NCBI GenBank assembly: GCA_963728445.1
Contig: CAVSJO010000004.1
Coordinates: forward strand, 310,001 to 374,000
Length of the DNA stretch: 64,000 bases
Origin: CAVSJO01 sp963728445
GTDB lineage: Bacteria > Gemmatimonadota > Gemmatimonadetes > Longimicrobiales > RSA9
Direction of reading: 5' to 3'
A program made the position numbers and the translations under genes. The notes below the pieces were generated by a model. That model was not told the origin of the DNA and made no database searches. It was given only the letters and a program-made list of their open reading frames with translations. This document shows positions 1-8,085 of this stretch, piece after piece (positions within the stretch are counted from its first letter, which is position 1; every line of letters starts with the position of its first letter).

Positions 1-123
1 GGCCGATGCCCCGCCCGCTTTGCCGCGGCGCGGCGTCCGCGTGGCGCCGAGGTGGGCGAATCCCTATCCTGCGTTGATCTTCGCCGTCCTCATCACCACC
101 ACGACCTCCGAAGCCAGACCGAA

Positions 124-1824
124 ATGGATCGACGCACGTTCGTTCGCACGTCCGCCGCGGCCGCCGCCGGCTCCGCCGCAGCGGGGGCCTTCTCTCTCGG
201 CCCCCTGGCCTCGCCGCTTCGGGCGTGGCCGCCTGGAAAGGGAGCGGACCTGGTCCTCCGCGGTGCCACCGTGTTCGACGGCACCGGCGCGCCCGGACGG
301 GCGCTGGACGTCGCCGTGACCGGCGATCGCATCACGGCCGTGGGGCCGCGGCTGCCTTCCGGGACCGAGGAGATGGACCTCCGCGGGCTCGCGCTGGCCC
401 CGGGCTTCATCGACATCCACTCCCACGCGGACATGAACCTGTTCGTGGAGCCGAAGGCGGAGAGCCGCATCCGGCAGGGCGTCACCCTGGAGGTCGTGGG
501 CCAGGACGGGAGCTCGGTCGGGCCGTGGACCGAGGAGGAGTTCCAGGCCACACGCGAGCGATTCCGTGAGCGCTTCGGCGTCACCATCGATTTTCGCGAT
601 CCCCCCGGGTTCCTGGCCGCCATCGACCGGCTGCGGCCGGCGGTCAACGTCGCGAGCATGATCGGCAACGGCAGCGTCCGTGGCGTGGCCGTGGGGGAGG
701 ACGACCGGCCCGCGACGGAGGCCGAGCTCGTGCGCATGAAGGAGGAGGTGCGCCGGGCGATGAATGGCGGCTGCGTCGGCCTCTCCAGCGGTCTGGAGTA
801 CACGCCGTCCGGCTTCGCGGACACGGCGGAGCTCGCCGCCCTCGCGTCCGTTCTGAAAGGGACCGGCTACCGATACGCGACCCACATGCGCAACGAGGAC
901 GACCGGCTGCTCGGGGCCATCGAGGAGGCGGTCCTCGTGGGGAAGCTGGGCGGCGTGCCGGTGGAGATCTCCCACCTGAAGGCGCAGGGGCGGCGCAACT
1001 TCTGGAAGGAGGACGTGGCCCTGGACCTCTTCGAGAAGGCGCGGGCAGACGGCGTCGACGTCGCCTTCGACGTCTACCCGTACACGGCGTACCAGACCGG
1101 CCTGTCGAACCTGTTCCCCACCTCGATGCGGGCGGGCGGAACGGACGCGTTCCTGGCGCGGCTGCGCGACCCGTCCACAGCCGAGGCGCTGGAGACCGCG
1201 TGCCGCGCCAAGGTCGCGCTGCTGGGCGACTGGAACGCCGTGCAGATCACGTCGGCAGGGGACGCGACCTGGGCGAGCGGGAAGCGCGTCGGCAACCTCG
1301 CCCGGGAGCGGGGCAAGGATCCGTACGCTCTGGTGGTCGAGCTGCTGGAGGCGAGCCACGGCGGCGCCGGGATGATCGGGCACGCAATGGGGGAGGAGAA
1401 CGTCGAGCGGCTCGTCGCCCACCCCCTCGGCGCCATCTGCTCCGACGGCGGCGCCTACGCGCCCTACGGCCCGCTCAGCGGCGGATCACCCCACCCACGC
1501 TCGTACGGCACGTTCCCGCGCGTCCTCGGCCTGTACGTCCGGGAGAAGAACGCGTTGTCGCTGGAGACGGCGATCCACAAGTGCACGGGCGAGCCCGCCC
1601 GGCGGCTGCAGTTGCAGGACCGGGGCCGCATCGCAGTGGGCGCCTGCGCGGACCTCGTCGCCTTCGATCCGGCCACCGTTGCCGATCGCGCAACCTATGA
1701 GGACCCGCACCAGTACCCCGTCGGCATCCCGGTCGTGATCGTGAACGGCGTTGTGACGCTCCGCGACGGCGAGCACACGGGTCGACTCGGCGGCCGCGCG
1801 GTACGCGGCACCGCCCGCGCGTGA
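124..1824 (+). CDS. Tat-exported N-acyl-D-amino-acid deacylase-like amidohydrolase
   Basis: Predicted metal-dependent amidohydrolase of the D-aminoacylase group, 566 aa, which would cleave an amide bond in the periplasm. The ATG at 124 is chosen because it opens with MDRRTFVRTS, a twin-arginine signal, followed by an Ala/Gly-rich hydrophobic stretch to about residue 35. A longer frame from 52 would put 24 non-conserved residues before the signal. The TIM-barrel metal site is visible as GFIDIHSHAD (HxH), followed by GVTLEVVGQDG, THMRNEDD and VEISHLKAQGR. D-aminoacylases usually have VVGNCG where this protein has VVGQDG, so the zinc-ligand cysteine is absent and the substrate may differ. It stands alone, convergent with the next gene. 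The family is well supported; the substrate is inferred. Confidence 0.82.
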   Translation: MDRRTFVRTSAAAAAGSAAAGAFSLGPLASPLRAWPPGKGADLVLRGATVFDGTGAPGRALDVAVTGDRITAVGPRLPSGTEEMDLRGLALAPGFIDIHSHADMNLFVEPKAESRIRQGVTLEVVGQDGSSVGPWTEEEFQATRERFRERFGVTIDFRDPPGFLAAIDRLRPAVNVASMIGNGSVRGVAVGEDDRPATEAELVRMKEEVRRAMNGGCVGLSSGLEYTPSGFADTAELAALASVLKGTGYRYATHMRNEDDRLLGAIEEAVLVGKLGGVPVEISHLKAQGRRNFWKEDVALDLFEKARADGVDVAFDVYPYTAYQTGLSNLFPTSMRAGGTDAFLARLRDPSTAEALETACRAKVALLGDWNAVQITSAGDATWASGKRVGNLARERGKDPYALVVELLEASHGGAGMIGHAMGEENVERLVAHPLGAICSDGGAYAPYGPLSGGSPHPRSYGTFPRVLGLYVREKNALSLETAIHKCTGEPARRLQLQDRGRIAVGACADLVAFDPATVADRATYEDPHQYPVGIPVVIVNGVVTLRDGEHTGRLGGRAVRGTARA

Positions 1825-1882
1825 GGTCGCACGGCGACCGAACAATCCCCCCTGGGCGACGCGGAGATTCGGCTTCGGCGGG

Positions 1883-2656
1883 CTAGTTCAGGTCCCGTGA
1901 CAGGATCAGCTTCAGGGTGGTGTTGTCGGACCCGTCCGTGAGCCCGAAGCCGGCACCCACCTCGACGTCCAGGAACGGCGCGGAATAGTCCAGCACCCCG
2001 AAGATCTGGTGGGCCTGTGCGGAGCTGGGAGCGAATTCCCGCAGAGGACCGAAGTCGGCGTACTCCTCCACCGCCACGGCGAATGTCTCGGACACGTTCC
2101 AGGCGATGCGTGTCGACGGAACGAACTCCAGCGCGCCGGGTCCGCCCTCCCACGAGGTGTCCAGGATCGGGTTGAGGATCACGTCGACCGGGCGGAGGTG
2201 GAGTCCCACGATGGGCCGGATCTCCGACGTGAAGCGGCGCGTGTCCCAGTGGCGGCCGTTGTAGCTGAACTCGAAGTTGACGCCGTAGAAGAAGCGGCGG
2301 TCGTCGGCATGCGGGACGGCGAAGAGCGACCGGAGCTTGAAGCCGTTGATGGTGGCGCCCAGCTCCTCGTCCACGCTGTAGAGGGGCATGTAGAGCCCCG
2401 CCTCGAACCAGTCCGTCACGCCCAGCGCCCATTCCGCCACGCCCACCCACGCGTGGTGCGACACCACCGCGCCCGGAAACGCCGGCTGTCGCAGGCCCGA
2501 CGGTGTGTAGTTGTTGTGCAGCGTCAGGTTGAACGTGCCCGGCGGGGCCAGACCGCCGTCGTAGACCTGGATCTCGTCGGCCTGAGCGACGGCCGGCCGC
2601 GGCGCGGCGGCCATCGCCCACGCCGGGAGCAGGAGGAAGACGGCGACGCGTTTCAC
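1883..2656 (-). CDS. Predicted outer-membrane beta-barrel protein coupled to asnS
   Basis: A 257-aa exported protein of unknown function. The GTG at 2656 overlaps the asnS stop (GTGA) and immediately gives a signal peptide, KRVAVFLLLPAWAMAAAPRPAVAQA, with a cleavage site after AQA. The mature part is rich in alternating aromatic and hydrophobic strands (for example FEAGLYMPLYSV, FFYGVNFEFSYN, VEVGAGFGLTDGS) and ends LILSRDLN, as expected for a small outer-membrane barrel of the transporter/MetA-pathway type. No enzymatic motif is seen. Co-translation with asnS makes expression constitutive, which is odd for a surface protein. The fold is inferred from sequence pattern only. Confidence 0.7.
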   Translation of the reverse strand: MKRVAVFLLLPAWAMAAAPRPAVAQADEIQVYDGGLAPPGTFNLTLHNNYTPSGLRQPAFPGAVVSHHAWVGVAEWALGVTDWFEAGLYMPLYSVDEELGATINGFKLRSLFAVPHADDRRFFYGVNFEFSYNGRHWDTRRFTSEIRPIVGLHLRPVDVILNPILDTSWEGGPGALEFVPSTRIAWNVSETFAVAVEEYADFGPLREFAPSSAQAHQIFGVLDYSAPFLDVEVGAGFGLTDGSDNTTLKLILSRDLN

Positions 2657-3948
2657 GGCTTCAACCGGTTGATCGTGCGGGGGAACGGGATGGCCTCCCG
2701 GATGTGCGGACGGCCGCAGATCCACGCAACGGTGCGCTCCAGGCCGAGTCCGAACCCGGAATGTGGGAACGACCCGAAGCGGCGCAGGTCCAGGTACCAG
2801 TCATACGCCTCCTCGGGCAGCCCCTCGTCGTGGATGCGGCTGCGCAGCTTCTCGAGGTCGTCCTCCCGCTGGCTGCCGCCGATGATCTCCCCGTAGCCCT
2901 CCGGCGCGAGGAGATCGTCGCACAGCACCGTGCGGGGATCGTCGGGATTCTCCTTCATGTAGAAGGCCTTCGCCGACCTGGGATAGTTGTAGACGAAGAC
3001 CGGACGGTCGTACTCCTCGGAGATCAGGGACTCGTCGGTGGCGCCGAGATCGTCTCCCCACACGGTCTCGCTGCCCTTGCGCTGGATGAGCTCGACGGCG
3101 TCGGTATAGTTGAGCCGTGGGAACGGCGGCTTCACCGGCTCCAGAGGGGACGTGTCCCGCTCCAGCACCTTCAGCTCCTCCTGACAGCGCTCCAGCGCCC
3201 GCTCCACGAGGTAGGAGACGAAGTCCTCCTGCAGGCGCATGTTGTCGTCGGAGTCGTTCCACGCCACTTCGGGCTCGCACATCCAGAACTCCGTCAGGTG
3301 CCGCCGGGTCTTCGACTTCTCGGCCCGGAACGTCGGACCGAAGCAGTAGATCCGCCCGAACGCCGCAGCCCCGGCCTCACCGTAGAGCTGGCCCGTCTGC
3401 GCGAGGAACGCCCGCTGGCCGAAGTATTCCGTTTCGAACAGCGTGCCGGCGTGTTCGCCGATGGACCCCGTCAGGATCGGCGTGTCGAGACGCACGAACC
3501 CGCGCTGGTAGAAGAAGTCGTGGAGCGCCTGCTCCACTTCGCTGCGTACCCGCAGGATGGCCCACTGCTGGCTCGACCGCAGCCAGAGGTGGCGCTGGTC
3601 CAGCAGGAACTCGATGCCGTGCTCCTTCGGCTGGATCGGGTACTCGTCGCTGGGCGCGATCCGCTCCATGCCGGTGACCGTCAGCTCGTATCCGCCCGGG
3701 GCCCGGGCGTCCTCGCGAACCTCCCCCTCGAGGGCGACGGACGCTTCCTGGGTGAGTCCCCCGAGCAGCTCCCAGACGGTAGGATCCACCTGGTTCTTGA
3801 CGACGACGCCCTGCAGCGTGCCGGTGCCGTCCCGTACGACGACGAAGCCGACCTTTCCGTGGACTCGCGTCGTCTGCACCCAGCCGAGGACCCGCACGCT
3901 CCTGCCGGCGTGGGAACCGAGCTCCCGGATTTCCGTATGCGCTGCCAT
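2653..3948 (-). CDS. asnS: Asparaginyl-tRNA synthetase
   Basis: Class IIb aminoacyl-tRNA synthetase that charges tRNA-Asn in the cytoplasm; 431 aa, the usual size. An N-terminal OB-fold anticodon-binding domain (about residues 12-100, beginning around GRSVRVLGWVQ) precedes the catalytic core. Motif 2 is FRAEKSKTRRHLTEFWMCEPE, where HLTEFWM.EPE favours AsnRS over AspRS, and motif 3 is GFGLGLERTVAWICG. The ATG at 3948 gives the natural start. A TTGACA-type promoter lies just upstream. Its stop overlaps the start of the downstream beta-barrel gene, so the two form an operon. Having a dedicated AsnRS implies direct charging of Asn rather than sole use of the amidotransferase route. Confidence 0.97.
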   Translation of the reverse strand: MAAHTEIRELGSHAGRSVRVLGWVQTTRVHGKVGFVVVRDGTGTLQGVVVKNQVDPTVWELLGGLTQEASVALEGEVREDARAPGGYELTVTGMERIAPSDEYPIQPKEHGIEFLLDQRHLWLRSSQQWAILRVRSEVEQALHDFFYQRGFVRLDTPILTGSIGEHAGTLFETEYFGQRAFLAQTGQLYGEAGAAAFGRIYCFGPTFRAEKSKTRRHLTEFWMCEPEVAWNDSDDNMRLQEDFVSYLVERALERCQEELKVLERDTSPLEPVKPPFPRLNYTDAVELIQRKGSETVWGDDLGATDESLISEEYDRPVFVYNYPRSAKAFYMKENPDDPRTVLCDDLLAPEGYGEIIGGSQREDDLEKLRSRIHDEGLPEEAYDWYLDLRRFGSFPHSGFGLGLERTVAWICGRPHIREAIPFPRTINRLKP

Positions 3949-3986
3949 GGGCTCACCGCGTCGAAGTCATGTTCAGGAAGGGCCGT

Positions 3987-4016
3987 AAGCTAGGCGGAGC
4001 CGCCGAGAAGTGTCAA
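3987..4016 (-). promoter_or_regulatory. Sigma70-like promoter of asnS
   Basis: On the minus strand a perfect -35 box TTGACA (4011-4016) is followed after 18 bases by TAGCTT (3987-3992), a four-of-six match to the -10 box. The start codon of asnS lies about 40 bases downstream. No other gene on this strand could use it. Confidence 0.6.
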
Positions 4017-4126
4017 TTTGGAATGGCACGTGCCCTGCGCCACGGCAATTCACCCGCCCGTGCGCGACCACGGCACGCCGGGCAGTGCCGGAGCCCGGCC
4101 GCGGCCGACCCGAAAGGAGCAGTCAC

Positions 4127-4786
4127 GTGATCGACCGGAACCGGGGCCGACCCGCCCCATTCATCGCATCCCTCGCCGTCTTCTGTGCGCTCGGCGCCTG
4201 CGCCTCGGCGGGAATCGTCGGAGACACGTCGGACGCTCCGGATCCCGAGAGCGTGTTGCGCCAGGGAGTCGATGCGCTCGGCAGCGGCCACTTCCGCGAG
4301 GCCCACGAAGACCTGTCCTGGGTCTACACCCACTACCCGGAGCAGGACGTCGGCCGGCGCGCCCTCCTCGTCATCGCGGCCGCCGAGATGGACCCGCGCA
4401 ACCCGGACCAGCGGCTGACCGTCGGAGCGCGGCTGCTGGAGCGGTTCTTCGCCCCCGACTCGATCGCCGGATGGCAGGAGCCGGTGGCGGAATCCATGTA
4501 CCTGCTGGCGCTGGACCTGGGCGCCCGGGATACGGCCGCGGGCGCGACGACCGACAGTGCCGGTGCTGCCGACTCCGCCGCTGGCGCCAGCGGCATGGAC
4601 GCGGCGGGAGCAACGCCGCGCCTGCCCCGGGCGTCCCTCGCGCACCGGCTTCGCAATGCGGAGATCCTGCGGGACTCTCTCGCAGAGCGGAACGCGGCAA
4701 TGGCAGCACACATGAAGGAACTCGAGGGTCAGCTCACCGATGCCAAGAAGGAGCTCGAGCGGATCAAGAAGACGCTAAAGGGCTGA
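4127..4786 (+). CDS. Lipoprotein with TPR-like body and C-terminal coiled coil
   Basis: A 219-aa predicted lipoprotein of unknown function. The GTG at 4127 is preceded by GAAAGGAG at the right distance. It opens a signal peptide (FIASLAVFCALGAC) ending in the lipobox LGAC, so the mature protein would be acylated on Cys and face the periplasm. Residues about 40-110 (SVLRQGVDALGSGHFREAHEDLSWVYTHYPE) look like one or two TPR-type helical repeats of the YbgF/BamD style. A low-complexity Ala/Ser/Thr linker leads to a C-terminal coiled coil (LRDSLAERNAAMAAH, ELEGQLTDAKKELERIKK). This architecture is common in envelope scaffolding proteins. It is monocistronic and divergent from asnS. Confidence 0.78.
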   Translation: MIDRNRGRPAPFIASLAVFCALGACASAGIVGDTSDAPDPESVLRQGVDALGSGHFREAHEDLSWVYTHYPEQDVGRRALLVIAAAEMDPRNPDQRLTVGARLLERFFAPDSIAGWQEPVAESMYLLALDLGARDTAAGATTDSAGAADSAAGASGMDAAGATPRLPRASLAHRLRNAEILRDSLAERNAAMAAHMKELEGQLTDAKKELERIKKTLKG

Positions 4787-4904
4787 CGGCAGCCGTACCG
4801 GCCCAGGGTTTCCCTTCCCGGATGTCGCCGAAATCCGCCGGAATTCCGGCCCGAGACGCGTGGCGCCTCGAAGTCGGCAGGATCGAAGAGGACGGCGCGA
4901 GAGC

Positions 4905-7064
4905 CTACCCCACTTCGTACAGCTTCGCCGCGTCTCCGAAGCGCTCCTCCAGCCGAGCGCGCACGGCCGGGTGACGGCGGAGCTCGGGATCGACCCCGAC
5001 GATGCGCCGGGCCGCGTCGCGGGCGATCTCCAGCAGCCGCTCGTCCCGCACGGGGTCGAACCAGCGGAATGTGGGAAGCCCGTGCTGGCGCTCGCCGAAG
5101 AAGTCCCCCATGCCGCGAAGCCGGAGGTCCGCGCGGGCGATCTCGAACCCGTCGTCGCTGTCGGCCAGGACCCGCAGCCGCTCGATCGCGTCTGGCCCGC
5201 CGGCTGCGATGAGGACGCAGTAGCTCTGCTCGCCGCCGCGGCCGACGCGGCCGCGCAGCTGGTGGAGCTGCGACAGACCGAAGCGCTCGGCGTGCTCGAC
5301 GACCATCACCGTCGCGTTCGGGACGTCGATGCCGACCTCGATGACGGAGGTCGCCACGAGCACGTCGACTTCCCCTCTGCCGAACGCCTGCATGGCGGCG
5401 TTCTTCTCGTCCCCGGCGAGCTGACCGTGCAGGAGCCCGACGCGCAGATCCGGGAAGATCTCCGAGGCGAGTCGCTCGTGCTCGGCGGTGGCGGCGCGCA
5501 GGTCCACCTTCTCGGACTCGGATACGAGGGGGTAGACCACGTAGGCCTGTCGGCCGAGGGCGACCTGCTCGCGGATGAACGCGTAGACTCGGTCGCGCGC
5601 CTCGTGGTACCGGATCGCCGTGCGGATCGGCCGCCGGCCTGCGGGCCGCTCGTCCAGGACGGACAGGTCGAGCTCCCCGTAGAGCGTGAGCGCGAGCGTT
5701 CGCGGGATCGGCGTCGCGGACATCACGAGCAGGTCTGGCACCGGCGCCGGCGCTCCCGGCGACGCGCCGGCCGCGCCACCCGTCTCCCCCAGCGCCGCGC
5801 GCTGCCGAACGCCGAATCGGTGCTGCTCGTCCACCACCGCGAGCCCGAGTCGGGCGAACGTCACCGATTCCTGGATCAGCGCGTGGGTCCCGACCGCGAT
5901 GTCGGCGAAACCGGTCTCGATCGCCTTCAGCGCGGCGCGGCGCTCCGCGGCCCCCATGCGGCCAGTGAGCAGCACAACGCGCGTCGTTGGCCGGACGTCG
6001 GCGAGCAGAGCCTCCAGCGTCCTCGCGTGCTGCTCGGCAAGGATCTCGGTCGGCGCCATGAGCGCCGACTGCCAGCCGGAGTCGGCGGCGAGGAGCATCG
6101 CGAAGAGCGCGACGACCGTCTTGCCGGAGCCGACGTCGCCCTCGAGCATGCGGTTCATCCGGCGCGGCGAGGTCATGTCCTCGAAGATCTCGCGCACCGC
6201 GTCCTTCTGCGCCGCCGTGAGCTCGAAGGAGAGCGCCCGGTAGAGCGAGCCTACCCGCTCGTCCGTGCGCCGGAACGCGATCCCGCCGGCTTCCTCGGTG
6301 GCGCGTCGATGGGCACGGGCCTGCAGGAGCTGGAGGAAGAAGATCTCGTCGAACGCGAGCCGGCGCCGGCCGGCCTCGGCCGCGGCAAGCGACTCCGGCC
6401 GGTGCAGCGCTTCCAGCGCGTCGCGCAGCCGGGGCAGCTGGGCCGACCGGAGCGTGGCGGCGTCCAACACCTCGTCCGCGTCCGCGTCGGCGAGAAGCGC
6501 GTCCAGGTTCTCGGCCACGATGCGCCGCATCATGCGCTGCGACAGCCCCTCCGTCGCCGGATAGATGGGTAGCACCTTGCCCTCAGCGCCCGCCTCGTCG
6601 GCGCGACCGAGCACGACGAATTCCCTCGGCTGGATCTGTCGGCCGCGGAAAAAGCGCACCGGGCCGGAGACGAGCAGCAGGTCGCCCTTCCGGACGGCAC
6701 GCTCGAGGAACGGCTGTCCGGGCCAGGAGCACTCGATCATTCCGGAGGCGTCGCGCAGCACCGCCTGGAAGATGCGCAGCCCCGGCCGCGTCGGAATCAC
6801 ACCCTTGCTCACCACCTCGCCGACGACCGTGACGTCCGTACCCACCTGCGCCGAGCCGATGCGCGTGACCGTACTCGCGTCCTCGTAGCGGCGGGGCGTG
6901 TGATAGAGCAGGTCGCGCGCGGTATCGATCCCGAGGCGGGACAGCACCGCGGCCCGCTTCGGCCCGACCCCCTTGAGGAACTGCGCAGGGCGATCCAGGG
7001 CCGAGCCGGTCCGCTGGTCGTCGATCGCGTCCGCGTCCCCCCGGCCGCCCCCCTGCACGCTCAC
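4905..7064 (-). CDS. recG: ATP-dependent DNA helicase RecG
   Basis: Superfamily 2 helicase that remodels stalled replication forks and Holliday junctions; 719 aa, slightly longer than usual. The N-terminal wedge/OB-fold (about residues 25-200, starting FLKGVGPKRAAVLSRLGI) precedes the helicase core: Walker A GDVGSGKTVVA, Walker B-type DEQH, motif III SATPIPRT, and C-terminal helicase motifs with HERLASEIFPDLRVGLLHGQL, ATSVIEVGIDVPNA and QLRGRVGRG. The GTG start at 7064 overlaps the ftsY stop (GTGA) and is preceded by GGAG. It is therefore translationally coupled to ftsY, an unusual pairing of DNA repair with membrane protein targeting. Confidence 0.97.
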   Translation of the reverse strand: MSVQGGGRGDADAIDDQRTGSALDRPAQFLKGVGPKRAAVLSRLGIDTARDLLYHTPRRYEDASTVTRIGSAQVGTDVTVVGEVVSKGVIPTRPGLRIFQAVLRDASGMIECSWPGQPFLERAVRKGDLLLVSGPVRFFRGRQIQPREFVVLGRADEAGAEGKVLPIYPATEGLSQRMMRRIVAENLDALLADADADEVLDAATLRSAQLPRLRDALEALHRPESLAAAEAGRRRLAFDEIFFLQLLQARAHRRATEEAGGIAFRRTDERVGSLYRALSFELTAAQKDAVREIFEDMTSPRRMNRMLEGDVGSGKTVVALFAMLLAADSGWQSALMAPTEILAEQHARTLEALLADVRPTTRVVLLTGRMGAAERRAALKAIETGFADIAVGTHALIQESVTFARLGLAVVDEQHRFGVRQRAALGETGGAAGASPGAPAPVPDLLVMSATPIPRTLALTLYGELDLSVLDERPAGRRPIRTAIRYHEARDRVYAFIREQVALGRQAYVVYPLVSESEKVDLRAATAEHERLASEIFPDLRVGLLHGQLAGDEKNAAMQAFGRGEVDVLVATSVIEVGIDVPNATVMVVEHAERFGLSQLHQLRGRVGRGGEQSYCVLIAAGGPDAIERLRVLADSDDGFEIARADLRLRGMGDFFGERQHGLPTFRWFDPVRDERLLEIARDAARRIVGVDPELRRHPAVRARLEERFGDAAKLYEVG

Positions 7065-7984
7065 TCCGTCAGCACCTCCACGGCGAACCGCTCGGCGTCG
7101 AACGGCTCCAGGTCGGCGATCCCCTCCCCGGTTCCGATCAGCTTCACCGGGAGGTCGAATTCCTCCTTCAGCGCGACGACGACGCCGCCTCGCGCGGAGC
7201 TGTCCAGCTTCGAGAGCACGAGACCGCTCAGATCGAGCGACTTGCCGAACGTGCGGGTCTGCGCGACGGCGTTCTGACCGATGGTCGCGTCCAGCACGAG
7301 CAGCGTCTCATGGGGCGCTCCCTCCCGCCGTCGCCCGACGACGCGCTCGACCTTCGTGAGCTCCGCCATGAGGTCGTCCTGCGTGTGCAGACGCCCGGCC
7401 GTATCGAGGAGCACCACGTCCGTGCCGCGGTTCTCCGCCGCCTCGACGGCGTCGAAGGCGACGGCGGCCGGGTCCGCCCCCGGCCGCGACCCGACGAATC
7501 CGGCTCCCGTCCGCTCGGCCCACACCTCGAGCTGCTCGATGGCTCCTGCCCGAAACGTGTCCGCAGCGCCCAGGAGGACGCTCCGACCCTGGGCCTTCAG
7601 CATGTGCGCCAGCTTTCCGATCGTCGTCGTCTTCCCGACCCCGTTCACGCCCACGATCATGAACACGCTCGGTCCTTCTTCCGCGAAGCGAAGCCCGGGG
7701 TCCGCGTTGCCGGACCGGAGCACGTCCACGATCAGCCCTTCGACCGTCTCGAGGAAGTCGTTCTCCGTCCGGATCTTTCCGCGCTGCGACTGCCGCCGCA
7801 CCTCGTCCACCAGCCGGAGCGTCGCCCCCACGCCGAAATCGTTCGCGAGGAGCAGCTCCTCCACCGCCTCCAGGCTGCCTTCGTCCAGACCCCGCACGAG
7901 CACGCCCACGTCCGTGAGCGCCACGTCCTTGATGCGCTGCCAGAGGGAAGCCTTCTCCTCGCGCTTCCTGAAGATTCTCGCCAT
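7061..7984 (-). CDS. ftsY: Signal recognition particle receptor FtsY
   Basis: SRP receptor GTPase that docks ribosome-nascent chain complexes at the inner membrane; 307 aa, the short form without a long acidic A domain. The ATG at 7984 gives MARIFRKREEKASLWQRIKD, the basic amphipathic N-helix. Upstream codons in the same frame look non-coding. The NG domain is complete: G1 GVNGVGKTTTIGKLA, DTAGRLHTQ, the G4-equivalent SKLDSSARGG, and a C-terminal IGTGEGIADLEPFDAERFAVEVL. It lies about 100 bases downstream of the VWA gene and is coupled to recG. Confidence 0.97.
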   Translation of the reverse strand: MARIFRKREEKASLWQRIKDVALTDVGVLVRGLDEGSLEAVEELLLANDFGVGATLRLVDEVRRQSQRGKIRTENDFLETVEGLIVDVLRSGNADPGLRFAEEGPSVFMIVGVNGVGKTTTIGKLAHMLKAQGRSVLLGAADTFRAGAIEQLEVWAERTGAGFVGSRPGADPAAVAFDAVEAAENRGTDVVLLDTAGRLHTQDDLMAELTKVERVVGRRREGAPHETLLVLDATIGQNAVAQTRTFGKSLDLSGLVLSKLDSSARGGVVVALKEEFDLPVKLIGTGEGIADLEPFDAERFAVEVLTE

Positions 7985-8085
7985 TCCCGTCCGTGATTCT
8001 CGTTTCTCTTCCAGGCCGGTCCGCGGCCCGGTCCCGCGCGTCGCGACGGGTCGTGGCATACACCACCACTCCGCCGCCGTGCCGC

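Noticed and set aside
4833..4846. Palindrome GCCGGAATTCCGGC between the lipoprotein gene and recG as a terminator
   Set aside because: It has no loop and no T-run on either strand, so nothing beyond a chance palindrome can be claimed.
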